DNA of 64,000 nucleotides from Halalkalirubrum salinum (GTDB lineage: Archaea; Halobacteriota; Halobacteria; Halobacteriales; Haloferacaceae): contig NZ_SRSG01000002.1 in the NCBI RefSeq assembly GCF_005543295.1, positions 18,508 to 82,507 of the forward strand, written 5' to 3'. Below are positions 35,025 to 44,168 of this stretch, in pieces. The translations under genes were made by a program, and so were the position numbers. Positions within the stretch are counted from its first letter, which is position 1, and each line of letters begins with the position of its first letter. The notes under the pieces are model-generated. The model was given only the letters and a program-made list of their open reading frames with translations, searched no databases and was not told where the DNA came from.

Positions 35025-36785
35025 TCAATCGAGATGGGTAGCGATCCACCGTTCGAGCGTCGTGATCTGTGATATCATCGAGACATTGTTTTCGCCATTC
35101 ATATGTGCAGAGTAGAGCTCCGATACAGCGTCAGCATTGAACAATGCTCGTGAGCAGGCGTCGTCGACGAGACCTTTGACGATGTCGTGTAGTTCCGAGT
35201 CGCGATCGCGGAGCCAGAAGTCTGCGAGTTGCCCGCTCCCGTAGGTGGCTTTCGATCGCAGCCGTCCGGTCACGACGTTGCCGACAAATCCAGCAACATG
35301 GAAAAGATACGGCCAAGATGGCTTCATTTTTGTCCGTTCGTAGGTGATCTTCGAGAGTTCGGGGTCGATCCGTCGAATCAACTCAAGTTTTGCCCGGCTG
35401 GTTCCGTACGGGACAGATTCACCGGTGAGCGGAAAGGTTCCTTTTCGGTACGCCCGTGGTAGTCGTGCACACCACTCCAGATACGAGCCGTCGACGTGCG
35501 GAAACCGAGTTCCAAACCGGTCACGCATGAGCCGGTTACTTGTCGCTGTGTGTTTTGTGTAATAGTTCTGAAAGTGGATATCCAAGATTTGTCTGCGGGC
35601 ACCTTGCTCGTCGCTCTCGTGCAGTTCGGTTCTGAATGATCCGTACGGGTCTACCCGTGGTGAGAGGAGCTCTCTGACGAGCCCTGCGCTCGATCCAGCC
35701 TCGCTTGCATACTGGGACTCGATTGGCGACCGGCCTGAGCGAAGATGCGGCCGAAGCAAGTGGTCGCCAATCAACTCGCCCTGCATCCCCTCCATCACCA
35801 CACCAGGTGTTGGTTCGAGATGATATGACGGTGAGAGATTTACCGACGTACTCCACCGCATCATCCCATCGGTCGATTCAATAACGCGACCGAAACAATC
35901 CGCAAATGTCCTCGCCGAAAGCGGCACCTCACTCAGCTCAATGTTGAGCGTTTCAGCAACCGCTGCGGCGAGTTTTGGGTTATCGCTGGTCGGCGGATTG
36001 GCATCGTACGTATATGCTCCGAGTGACCAATCGTTTCCGTCTGCCGACAAAAGCGCGGCCGCCGTTGTTCGGCTGTCAAGCCCCCCTGACAGCCAGATAC
36101 CGTTTTGATCAGGCAGCGTTTTACCGATTCGCGCGGTTGCCTGGAGGTACCGATCGGCAAGTTCGTCAAGATATGCAGAACCCGGAGAGGCCTCGTCGTA
36201 CCGTGGTTTCCAGTACCGGGCCGTCGATCGCTCACCGTTAGTCACTTCGAGGACAGTCGCGGGTCGAATCGACTGGATACCCTCGACAAGTGTTCTGTCG
36301 CCCCACAGATGACCCATGAGAAGCATGTCGCTGGCGGCCTGTAAATCGAGCACTGGTGTAACATCTTCAGTTAGGATCGGGGCCACCGCTGTACCAAACA
36401 GGAACTGTCCAGACCGCGAATAATAACACGGCCGGGTCCCGAGTTTGTCCGTGATAACGAGTGTTCGGTCCGCAGAGAAACACGCGATGAGGAAACAGCC
36501 CTGCAGCCGCGAGGCGACCTCAACGGGCCGATCGAACAGTGATTCAAACATTGCTTGGTGATCGATCCGAAGTTCGTCGAGATTCGTGACAACGCCATAA
36601 AGCACCCCGCTACGGTTGCCGTCCGACCACGTCGCCATGCTGCGTGGATCGCCTGGATCGCTTGTCACAACGACGCCATTAGTGCCGTGCTCGAACCGCT
36701 CTGTGCGACTGTCGTCGGAATCGATCGTTTCCTGTGCGACTCGTAGCGCTTGTCCGGTGATGTGTCCACCAATTAGTCCACTCAT
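35025..36785 (-). CDS. asparagine-synthase-like amidotransferase without Cys2
   Basis: A 586-residue two-domain protein of the AsnB fold. The N-terminal domain has the class II amidotransferase shape but begins M-S-G-L-I-G-G, so the glutaminase nucleophile Cys2 is replaced by Ser. The C-terminal synthetase domain keeps the PP-loop S-G-G-L-D-S at 233-238. It might use free ammonia or another amine to amidate a carboxyl group, as AsnB-like enzymes of surface-glycan clusters are thought to do with uronic acids. ATG 36785 overlaps the stop of the preceding membrane-protein gene by 4 bp, which fixes the start. Substrate is inferred, not shown. Confidence 0.83.
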   Translation of the reverse strand: MSGLIGGHITGQALRVAQETIDSDDSRTERFEHGTNGVVVTSDPGDPRSMATWSDGNRSGVLYGVVTNLDELRIDHQAMFESLFDRPVEVASRLQGCFLIACFSADRTLVITDKLGTRPCYYSRSGQFLFGTAVAPILTEDVTPVLDLQAASDMLLMGHLWGDRTLVEGIQSIRPATVLEVTNGERSTARYWKPRYDEASPGSAYLDELADRYLQATARIGKTLPDQNGIWLSGGLDSRTTAAALLSADGNDWSLGAYTYDANPPTSDNPKLAAAVAETLNIELSEVPLSARTFADCFGRVIESTDGMMRWSTSVNLSPSYHLEPTPGVVMEGMQGELIGDHLLRPHLRSGRSPIESQYASEAGSSAGLVRELLSPRVDPYGSFRTELHESDEQGARRQILDIHFQNYYTKHTATSNRLMRDRFGTRFPHVDGSYLEWCARLPRAYRKGTFPLTGESVPYGTSRAKLELIRRIDPELSKITYERTKMKPSWPYLFHVAGFVGNVVTGRLRSKATYGSGQLADFWLRDRDSELHDIVKGLVDDACSRALFNADAVSELYSAHMNGENNVSMISQITTLERWIATHLD

Positions 36786-38674
36786 TGTGTATGCTCCCAT
36801 GTACTCCGCTGTTGTTCTGTCTCGAGCGCTCCGGGCTCGGCGATACCGTTGACTCGGTAGGCGGTGAATTCTCCGTTATCGTACATTTTCATCACCGTTG
36901 GATCGGTTTCGATTCGATCGAAGTCTGCAGGCCTGAAATTCCAGTACTGCTCGTAGTTCGGGAAGTTCACGGGGTAGAGAATTCGGCCTCGCTCGGTCAA
37001 AAGCAAATACCGATCAGCCTCGTAACTTGCCCCGAAGGTCGATCGCTCGGTGTAGTTGAACCGTGGTGGCGGCGGCGAGCCGGCGTTTCTGATAGCACCG
37101 CTCCGGTTCGTGACGCCGTAGTGGAGGTCGTGAAATCGATACTGGGTTAGCCCGAACTCCGAAATCTCTCGGGTTTCCTCGCGGTTTTCGAAGAACCACT
37201 CACTGCCGTCGATTTCCATCTCTGTCGTTTGGTGACTCATTTCAGATCCTGCCGGCGTGTGGAATACCGTACCAACAGAAATAACAGAGAGCACCAGGAC
37301 GATCGCAAGCACCGAGCCAACCGCGACGCTGTTTTTATTCCAGGAATTATCACTGCCCATCAACAGCGAACAGAATACAGCAACGAGAACGATACCGAAA
37401 ACTTGTGCAAAAATGACAAGTCTTCCCCAGCCGATGATCAGGTCCATTGTTAAAAACGGGACCGAACCGAGCGTAAACACCCAAAACACGACGACAAATA
37501 AGAGTACGAGCGGCCTCATCTCATCTCGTCTTTGCCACCATAACAAGACGAGCACAAGTGTGCATAGTCCGACAACTCCAGACACCACAACCTCCGATCC
37601 GTAGTTGAACACAATTACCTCAATGAGGTCTTGTGTCCCCGGTGACGTTCGAGAGACGGTATCAGTGTACGTGTCCAGCTGATTTTCGCCCGGATCGTTT
37701 CCCACGATGGTTTCGAGGACCGACTGGAACCGAAGAATGATCCCGACGAACTGGGTATACCACGCCGAAAACACGACAAACCCGAGTGAAATAACGTACG
37801 TTGGTTGGATGTGAATATGATCTGCTGTCCAGACCCACCTGAGGACCTTATATATTCCAAATGTGACCAATAAAAACAGTGAAGTCAGCGGATGGTACGT
37901 TATTAATGCGATAAGTGAGATTACGAGCGCTGCCCGGATAGCCAGCGAGGGCGCTCGACGCTCGGTAACAAAGAGGTACAAAAAGAACGGGACGTAGAAG
38001 ATGCTCAATATGTACGGAACCATAGTCACATGTGCGGTTCCAGCGATGGGGAACAAGGCAATTGCAAGCCCAACCAACACGGCCGATCGATTCTCGAAGA
38101 ACGCGGTCATCAAAAGGCACGTTCCACCAAAATACACGACGGCAAAAACGGGGAAGACCCAGTTGATGATTACCTGTGGATCGACCCCAGTCACACTGCT
38201 AAATATCCAAATGAGGATGTGTGTGTTTGGATAGATGTTTCCCTCGATCGATCCGGTGAGCGCAATATTTTTTACATACCCAATGTGTGTCAACGTGTCC
38301 GCTCTACCGTATACAGGATATCCACGGATTACAGGCAGCAGTACCACGACAGCATTCCCAAGAATCATCAATGTAACACCAAAAACCCACCAGCGGATCT
38401 CGCTGCCCGCTGTCGACCACCGCCTCACGCCAGAGGAGCGACCGAAGTCGGGGTTATGGTGCAGATTCCACGCGCTTGTGATGATCGTCGCGGCTCCAAA
38501 AAACAGCGTCAATATCAACAGAACCCAAAAGAATCGCGGGAACGCACTGTACACTGACGGCTCATACCCTCGTGCAGGTGGCGTCACCACAAGTATTACC
38601 ATCACAATTACGAGTGCGATCACGCCAAGTAGCGCACAGATTGCTGGCACGATTCGTTGAGTAGCGTCTTTCAT
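36782..38674 (-). CDS. multi-spanning membrane protein (polymerase/Wzy-like candidate)
   Basis: A 630-residue integral membrane protein with a dozen or more hydrophobic helices in the first approximately 490 residues and a soluble C-terminal domain of about 130 residues, probably outside the cell. A long loop with V-Y-G-R-A-D-T-L-T-H-I-G-Y-V lies after the third or fourth helix. This loop, the H-x-x-Y-V element and the topology resemble GT-C glycosyltransferases or polysaccharide polymerases, but I cannot assign a named family. It is translationally coupled to the asparagine-synthase-like gene downstream. With the flippase at 47906-49408 it would complete a Wzx/Wzy-like scheme. That role is inference. 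Confidence 0.65.
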   Translation of the reverse strand: MKDATQRIVPAICALLGVIALVIVMVILVVTPPARGYEPSVYSAFPRFFWVLLILTLFFGAATIITSAWNLHHNPDFGRSSGVRRWSTAGSEIRWWVFGVTLMILGNAVVVLLPVIRGYPVYGRADTLTHIGYVKNIALTGSIEGNIYPNTHILIWIFSSVTGVDPQVIINWVFPVFAVVYFGGTCLLMTAFFENRSAVLVGLAIALFPIAGTAHVTMVPYILSIFYVPFFLYLFVTERRAPSLAIRAALVISLIALITYHPLTSLFLLVTFGIYKVLRWVWTADHIHIQPTYVISLGFVVFSAWYTQFVGIILRFQSVLETIVGNDPGENQLDTYTDTVSRTSPGTQDLIEVIVFNYGSEVVVSGVVGLCTLVLVLLWWQRRDEMRPLVLLFVVVFWVFTLGSVPFLTMDLIIGWGRLVIFAQVFGIVLVAVFCSLLMGSDNSWNKNSVAVGSVLAIVLVLSVISVGTVFHTPAGSEMSHQTTEMEIDGSEWFFENREETREISEFGLTQYRFHDLHYGVTNRSGAIRNAGSPPPPRFNYTERSTFGASYEADRYLLLTERGRILYPVNFPNYEQYWNFRPADFDRIETDPTVMKMYDNGEFTAYRVNGIAEPGALETEQQRSTWEHTQ

Positions 38675-38852
38675 TGTGTCTCAGCCATCATCGACAACCG
38701 CCGGTACCCAATGTCGGGTAGTATTCATCAGTTGGATGCTCCACAGTACTACTGACTGAGACAGTCCCGTATGGAAGTAATCACCCACCTAATGTTTTGG
38801 ATACGATGGTAGTAATGGCATTACTACGCGTTCTTCGTGCGGAGGTTCCGGT

Positions 38853-39113
38853 ATGGCTTTGAGTTGTCGAATCCATATTCTCGGGGCGTTAATCCTCTGG
38901 ATGAGTGCGATCTTTGGCGTATTGGTGTTTTTCCGAGCGTTCTCATTCGAGTCGTATTTTGTGCTCTCGTTTATTGGACTCCTCATTGTGATACAGCTTT
39001 TTGCACCGGTCGAAGAGCGTCCGGCTTGGTGGCAGTATATACGCATGACCACCGCAGCGGGATTTGTCGTATTTGGGTATATTCTCTACCGTCAGATCAC
39101 TGCCGTATTGTAA
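38853..39113 (+). CDS. small three-helix membrane protein
   Basis: An 86-residue, strongly hydrophobic protein with three predicted membrane segments (about 7-28, 34-51, 66-82) and a conserved-looking loop E-E-R-P-A-W-W-Q-Y-I-R. It is encoded on the plus strand between two minus-strand genes. The hydrophobic pattern and the basic/aromatic loop are unlikely for a chance frame. No family name known to me. Could be a small partner of the neighbouring polysaccharide membrane proteins. Confidence 0.55.
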   Translation: MALSCRIHILGALILWMSAIFGVLVFFRAFSFESYFVLSFIGLLIVIQLFAPVEERPAWWQYIRMTTAAGFVVFGYILYRQITAVL

Positions 39114-39206
39114 GACGACGAATACGGTCTATCGAACCGCGTTACCTTGATCGGCTCACAGTACACCCATTTTCGATATCGAAACAGCCACGCGTTTGAT
39201 TGTACG

Positions 39207-39431
39207 TCACAGATATCCCAGATCCTCAAGTCTCGCTTCTAAGTCTGCATTCGTGTTTGTCTGCTCGGTTTGGCGCTCAGCGGAGGTTTCGTCGGCTACG
39301 AGGATCACCTCAAGAATGAATTGGAGATATGCCTCGACGGACTCAAAATCAGTACCGTCGATCCGCGCTTCGAGTTTCGTCTGTAGTTCGGTCGGAATGT
39401 CGATTTCTATTGTTTGAGTGTTGTCAGTCAT
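39207..39431 (-). CDS. small ribbon-helix-helix-like protein
   Basis: A 74-residue acidic protein. The first half (Q-T-I-E-I-D-I-P-T-E-L-Q-T-K-L-E-A-R-I) is a beta-strand followed by a helix, like the CopG/RHH fold. A second helix (VEAYLQFILEVIL) follows, then a disordered acidic linker and a tail ending L-E-D-L-G-Y-L. That last L-x-x-L-G-Y motif also ends the AlkP-like protein at 28363-29349. It could be a small regulator or a docking subunit for a sulfatase-like enzyme. Neither is proven. It lies 134 bp downstream of the DUF1616 gene on the same strand. Confidence 0.65.
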   Translation of the reverse strand: MTDNTQTIEIDIPTELQTKLEARIDGTDFESVEAYLQFILEVILVADETSAERQTEQTNTNADLEARLEDLGYL

Positions 39432-39566
39432 GTGCGTGTGTCACATCCGTTCGTCGTCTGGTGTCGATCGCCTCTGCATTGTGATCTGAGTCATCAATCG
39501 CTGTGTCGGCGTGTCGTTCTAAAGTCGGGCAGCCAAAGTACAGCGCCATGTTAGATGGACTCACTG

Positions 39567-40571
39567 TCACGTCCCAGTCTCGTCTGTGTCTCCACCGGCC
39601 GAGAGATGGACGGTCCGGTAGGCTGTTTCGGCTGTCGGTTCATCCGGTGGCTCGCCAACGTACAGTAAGTACGCGATCCGGGCGTTATCGGACGATTCGG
39701 TGGGGATGACCTCCAGCTGTTCGCTCCAAGTCTCGCCAGCGCCAACAGTCACATCGAGGCGATCGAGTTCAGTTCGATCGGTGACCTCGTAGCCGTCGGT
39801 TGTTTGACCCAGTTGCTGTTGTTGAACGACAATGGTATACTCGACAGTCTCTCCTTCTTGATTCGTCAGCCCGACAACCACGTCAACCGGCTCAGCAACC
39901 GCCCACGCATTGGGGTACGCATCTGGCTCAATCGCACCCGAATCAGCGTCCTGTGCCTGGATATGGAACTCGGTAAATCGTTCACCGTTTCCTGGAACGG
40001 TTGCGGCGAACCCGATCCCAGCAGTCGAGACCACGAGTCCCAAAATAATCACCACTACCAGCGTCTCTTCGCGGGATGTCGCTGGCTTCCCAATAAATGC
40101 TGCAAAGTGAGTTGGGATTGACACAGTTGGAACAATAAATCGCTGATCTGACGGTACCGTCCACCGTCGGATTGTGCCAGCGATCGCCGCGATAATCGTT
40201 AGAGAGGCGATCGTGACGGTAAGTACCGTTGGATTGTAACCCCACGGGGAGTACCCCAATACCAATCCAGCCAGTGGGACGATAGCGACGCTGAGCCCGA
40301 CAGAGACGACAAGCCGTTCGACGAATGTGATCAGGCCCCATGTTCCCTCCTGCTCGGTCAAAACCGCTCCGTGCTTGCTCCGGTTGCCATTATATGGGAA
40401 CAGCACCGCCGCGAGGGCGTATCCAGGGGCAAAAAGCACAAAGATGAATCCAAGCGGTATCCGGATTACCGCCGGTCCGGTATGTTGTATAATAAGACTC
40501 GTCACGACGCCACAGAGAGCGACAACCGAGACGAGATCGATCGGGACTATGGCTCCCGGGTCGTGTTCCAT
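39567..40571 (-). CDS. DUF1616 membrane protein
   Basis: A 334-residue archaeal membrane protein of the DUF1616 type. Four hydrophobic segments lie in the N-terminal 150 residues (including IRIPLGFIFVLFAPGYALAA, the family core) and a fifth at about residues 170-190. The following approximately 140 residues form an extracellular beta-rich domain (E-Y-T-I-V-V-Q-Q-Q-Q, then an A-R-I-A-Y-L-L-Y strand). DUF1616 proteins are frequent next to archaeal surface-glycan genes. Biochemical function unknown. A T8 tract 20 bp upstream on the same strand separates it from the heparinase gene. Confidence 0.83.
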   Translation of the reverse strand: MEHDPGAIVPIDLVSVVALCGVVTSLIIQHTGPAVIRIPLGFIFVLFAPGYALAAVLFPYNGNRSKHGAVLTEQEGTWGLITFVERLVVSVGLSVAIVPLAGLVLGYSPWGYNPTVLTVTIASLTIIAAIAGTIRRWTVPSDQRFIVPTVSIPTHFAAFIGKPATSREETLVVVIILGLVVSTAGIGFAATVPGNGERFTEFHIQAQDADSGAIEPDAYPNAWAVAEPVDVVVGLTNQEGETVEYTIVVQQQQLGQTTDGYEVTDRTELDRLDVTVGAGETWSEQLEVIPTESSDNARIAYLLYVGEPPDEPTAETAYRTVHLSAGGDTDETGT

Positions 40572-40591
40572 ACCTTCGAGTCCGTTGGGAG

Positions 40592-40599
40592 AAAAAAAA
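40592..40599 (-). terminator. T-run terminator candidate after the heparinase gene
   Basis: Eight consecutive T on the minus strand (A8 on plus), about 110 bp past the heparinase stop and 20 bp before the DUF1616 start. A likely partial transcript end inside the long minus-strand gene series. Confidence 0.4.
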
Positions 40600-40643
40600 G
40601 TAGCCGTCGACTAACAAGTCAGTCATCAGTTCTAGAAGAATGA

Positions 40644-40727
40644 TATTGGCTACGTGCCTCTGTGTGAATAGTATTGGCTACGTGCCTCCGTGTAAATGGT
40701 ATTGGCTACGTGCCTCCGTGTATATCG
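40644..40727. repeat. 28-bp tandem triplication of the heparinase 3' end
   Basis: Three head-to-tail 28-bp units beginning TATTGGCTACGTGCCTC at 40644, 40672 and 40700. The third unit contains the last codons (H-G-G-T) and stop of the heparinase gene on the minus strand. The other two are downstream duplications of that gene end. Confidence 0.9.
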
Positions 40728-42760
40728 AGCGCAGAACCAAGAGGTGGGAGGATATCAGACCAACACTGGGTTCCATCGACTCCCAGCAGTGTTGACCGAG
40801 AAGTTGCAGTATCCGGCGGAGAGAGAAGGCACCCAAGCGCAACCTGCTCGTCTTGAGAGCCAGCATTCTCAAGGGTGATCACAGTCCGATCGTACGCGAC
40901 TCCAAAACGTGGGAAGTACTCGCCGGGGCTTGTGTGGACTGTGGTCTCGCCGAGCGGCGTAATTGTGAGCAGGGGCTCATCATCAACCGATAACTCGATC
41001 GTTTCCGGGCGGATACACGTCTCTACTGAGGGGTGCAGGTGCAGTCGACTACGGATACACTGACCATCGTGGTTATCAACGGCGTCACGAAGCACCCACC
41101 ATCGGTCTCCACCAGCGATCGATCGGCGGTGTGTGTATCCGTTTGTGTCGTACTGGCCTTCGAAAAGCGTGGTATTGGCCGTTGCGATCGCCCCTGCAGT
41201 TGGTTTGGGTTGTCTGCCCATCAGGAATCGACCGCCGAGGTCGATCGGTTCGTCGTCGCCAACCTGTACGGTGTTATGTCCTCGGACACCGCGTGCGTAC
41301 ATCCGCCGGAGACCGGCCTCGTAATCGAACGTTCCGGTATCGGTCACAATTGGCTGTCCGTCGATCCATAGCAGGATTGAAAGACAGTCGCTATGGGCGT
41401 GGCCCGGAAGGTGTGGGGGACCGACGGGGCCACAGTCAACCAAGATCGATCCGAGTTCAGTGCGTATCCACCGGTATCCACCCCCGGTACCAAGCGGTCG
41501 TGGGCCTACTGTCGAAAGGTCGGGCGGATCTAGTTGGGCGATCCCAACGCGGTCTGCGTACCGGAGGCACGCATCAAGTGGAATGGCTTCGTCGTATACC
41601 GAGTCGTTTAGCAGTGGAATCTGTCCGTCAGGCGGACGGAGCGCGCGGAGGTATGCGGCACCCGCTGCGGTTGTGGTCGAGATTTTTTCGTCGATCGGCT
41701 CACCAGCCAACGAACAGAGGTTACAGGCAGTGATGAGCCGGGTCAAAACAAGTACGTGGTACATCGGGCTCCGCTCGAAGTGACAGCCATCATCAAGGAA
41801 CTGCCGCTCGCAGACCATTTTGAGAATCGACTGACCAGTGTCGAGCCAATCGTGGGCATCCGGTTCACCGTCGAAGGCAACGCCTGCAGCAATGAGTGCG
41901 ACGCCGTTTTCAACCAGGTGGTTGCCGCCAACGTCTTGCTCGACGTGATTTCGAAGAAATAACGCGTTTTTGTATATTTCACGCGCCAGCTCACGCTCGA
42001 AGGCACTCGGGCCCTCTCGATCTTCTGGCTCCACCGACTGAGAAGGCAATGGGTGACTATTTTGAGTCGGGATTCGGATGGTCGACGAGATACCTGGCGA
42101 AACACGTCTGGTCTGCCAGGATAGTGGCCCAAAATTACGAACGATCTGCTGACGCCACGTGAGGTATCGAAGCCAGTGTTGGATGCGAAGCGACACCGCG
42201 TACGGCGTCCAATCGCGTCTGAGGTAGTGGGAACTGGCGATCTCGGCATGGCGTATCCAGCTTCGAATCCAGTTGTCGAACGCCGATAGAACAGATTTGA
42301 TTTGATCGTGTTCAGGGTCGACGCTGATTGCGGCCTCCCCAAGTGGCTCGAACGCACACAGTTTGAGCCGCCACAGCCGCGGGAGCGCATCGAGCTGATC
42401 GTCGTTCCAGTCGATCGAGCCGTGGTTATCGATGTCGAGCGATCGATTCAAAAACTGTGGGGTGCCTGCGGCAGCATCCATCGTACGAGCCCGGAGCAGG
42501 CTGACGGTTTTAGGCCCGAGTGACGCTTGGAGCGTTTCAGTGTCCGACTCGAATGGCTCGGTCTCAGGATGCAGTACTCCGGGTACACGCGCTTCGTACC
42601 GCCGATCAAAATCAAACGGCACGTGTGTGAGCACACGTTCACGGAGCGTCCGTTCTGCGATTCCGACGAGTTGTTGGGTGTGCATCCGACCGATCGTTTG
42701 TGCGTACAGCGAAATGACCCCGAGCGGGCCGCTGTCGGTCGCTCGGTTAGATCCGGCCAC
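40706..42760 (-). CDS. heparinase II/III family protein
   Basis: A 684-residue protein with the N-terminal alpha-helical toroid (about 1-370: WIRHAEIASSHYLRRDWTPYAVSLR, NHLVENGVALIAAGVAF) and the C-terminal antiparallel beta-sheet domain of the heparinase II/III family. The core G-H-A-H-S-D-C-L-S-I-L-L, D-T-G-T-F-D-Y and G-H-N-T-V-Q-V-G are seen. Family enzymes are lyases for uronic-acid polysaccharides. In biosynthetic clusters they may edit or release the glycan. No signal peptide. The GTG start at 42760 overlaps the upstream sulfatase-like gene by 14 bp. Confidence 0.87.
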   Translation of the reverse strand: MAGSNRATDSGPLGVISLYAQTIGRMHTQQLVGIAERTLRERVLTHVPFDFDRRYEARVPGVLHPETEPFESDTETLQASLGPKTVSLLRARTMDAAAGTPQFLNRSLDIDNHGSIDWNDDQLDALPRLWRLKLCAFEPLGEAAISVDPEHDQIKSVLSAFDNWIRSWIRHAEIASSHYLRRDWTPYAVSLRIQHWLRYLTWRQQIVRNFGPLSWQTRRVSPGISSTIRIPTQNSHPLPSQSVEPEDREGPSAFERELAREIYKNALFLRNHVEQDVGGNHLVENGVALIAAGVAFDGEPDAHDWLDTGQSILKMVCERQFLDDGCHFERSPMYHVLVLTRLITACNLCSLAGEPIDEKISTTTAAGAAYLRALRPPDGQIPLLNDSVYDEAIPLDACLRYADRVGIAQLDPPDLSTVGPRPLGTGGGYRWIRTELGSILVDCGPVGPPHLPGHAHSDCLSILLWIDGQPIVTDTGTFDYEAGLRRMYARGVRGHNTVQVGDDEPIDLGGRFLMGRQPKPTAGAIATANTTLFEGQYDTNGYTHRRSIAGGDRWWVLRDAVDNHDGQCIRSRLHLHPSVETCIRPETIELSVDDEPLLTITPLGETTVHTSPGEYFPRFGVAYDRTVITLENAGSQDEQVALGCLLSPPDTATSRSTLLGVDGTQCWSDILPPLGSALDIHGGT

Positions 42761-44168
42761 GGCGCTTCAGCTCCATTATTTTCGTCGTGACGCGGTGTTT
42801 TTCGTGGATCGTTCGCGTATTTCGGGTTCGGCGCTCTCGGGCGCGATCGAGATCCGCATGCAGTCGATCGGCGACCACCGGCTGCTCGCCAGCGAGATCA
42901 ATCGATTCGGCTGGATCATCTGCAAGATGATACAACTCTCGCGTGCCGTGCTCGTCGTTGACAATGAGTTTCCACGGTGGATCGACATGGGCTCGAAGCA
43001 AATCGTTGTCCGCATTCGACCCCGACGCAGGCTCATAGTCGTAGACGACCTCCGCGCTCGCAGCGTCTCCCGTACTGTCGAATACAGAGTGACCCGCATA
43101 CACCGGTGGCGGATCGATTTCCGCGAGGGCAAGCAGCGATCGCGGTACGTCGACGAGTGAGGTTACACGATCGATCTGTTGGGTTGGGGCGGTCGATCCG
43201 CCGAAGACGAGCGGAACGCGTAACAGCTCGTCGTACAGTTTCCGCGGCCCATGGCTGAATCCGCCGTGGTCGCCGAGCTCTGTGCCGTGATCGCCGACGA
43301 TCCCAATAGCGGTTTCAGCGCGATCGCTATTCGTTTCTGCCGCGTTCAACAGCCGCGAGATGGATTCATCAGTCCGACGGACTTCCGCATCGTACAGGTC
43401 GGTGATCCGCTCGTGGTCTCGTGTCGAAACGGTGACTGCGTCCCCCTCGGCGTGGTTGAGCGACGCCACCGTGTGCCACAACGAGCCAATCGACCACGTC
43501 CCGATCGGCTCCTCGCGGAACGGCTCGATGTCGCGCTTTCGCGGTACCCACGGGTAGTGTGGGTCCATATAGTGAATCCACAGAAAGAACGGCTGTTCGT
43601 TAGTGCGGCGCTCAAGCCACGCGATCGCCTCATCGGTCACGGTCTCGGCGGTCTCAAGCGGCGTGTGTCCAGCTGCAGCGAAGGCGACGCGGGCCGCAAA
43701 GCCCGCCGTATCTTTTAGGAGTTCACTGCGTTCGACGATCGGCTGCGCCCGCCGAGCGAGAGCCATCACCATTGACCCAGCGTCTGCTCCATCGTCGGAT
43801 ACCTTGTCAGTGAGAAAGTCTCGGAAGGTCTCGAACCCACGATTGTAGCCATACCCACGGGTGAGCCAGGGGTTCCCCGCGTTGAATCCCGCGGTTTCGT
43901 AGCCGGCGTTGCGGAAGACTTCGGCGATCGGCGTCGTCTCTTTTGGCATCCCGATGTCGTGCGAACAGCCGAGCGATCGAACCCCACCCAACAGAGATTT
44001 GAACGAATAGAAGGTTGGAATGCCGTTTGCGACCGCGTGGGTACACGCAGTTCCTTGTTTGGCCAACTGGTCGATCGCTGGGGTCGTCTCACGATTGTAC
44101 CCCAGGTGACCGACGTGATCAGCGCGAATCGAGTCGATGGTCACGTAGAGCACGTTCGGACGGCTCAC
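42747..44168 (-). CDS. sulfatase-like hydrolase lacking the formylglycine cysteine
   Basis: A 473-residue AlkP-superfamily protein: V-L-Y-V-T-I-D-S-I-R-A-D-H at the N terminus, HYMDPHYPWVP in the middle, and VGDHGTELGDHGGFSHG metal-site block. Where true sulfatases have C-x-P-x-R, this protein reads N-G-I-P-T-F-Y-S-F-K-S-L, without Cys, so it cannot form formylglycine there. It may be a phosphatase/phosphotransferase or a non-canonical hydrolase. It starts with GTG and overlaps both neighbours (glycosyltransferase by 4 bp, heparinase by 14 bp), so it belongs to a tight operon. Action on sulfated or phosphorylated glycan is inferred. Confidence 0.87.
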   Translation of the reverse strand: MSRPNVLYVTIDSIRADHVGHLGYNRETTPAIDQLAKQGTACTHAVANGIPTFYSFKSLLGGVRSLGCSHDIGMPKETTPIAEVFRNAGYETAGFNAGNPWLTRGYGYNRGFETFRDFLTDKVSDDGADAGSMVMALARRAQPIVERSELLKDTAGFAARVAFAAAGHTPLETAETVTDEAIAWLERRTNEQPFFLWIHYMDPHYPWVPRKRDIEPFREEPIGTWSIGSLWHTVASLNHAEGDAVTVSTRDHERITDLYDAEVRRTDESISRLLNAAETNSDRAETAIGIVGDHGTELGDHGGFSHGPRKLYDELLRVPLVFGGSTAPTQQIDRVTSLVDVPRSLLALAEIDPPPVYAGHSVFDSTGDAASAEVVYDYEPASGSNADNDLLRAHVDPPWKLIVNDEHGTRELYHLADDPAESIDLAGEQPVVADRLHADLDRARERRTRNTRTIHEKHRVTTKIMELKRRGRI

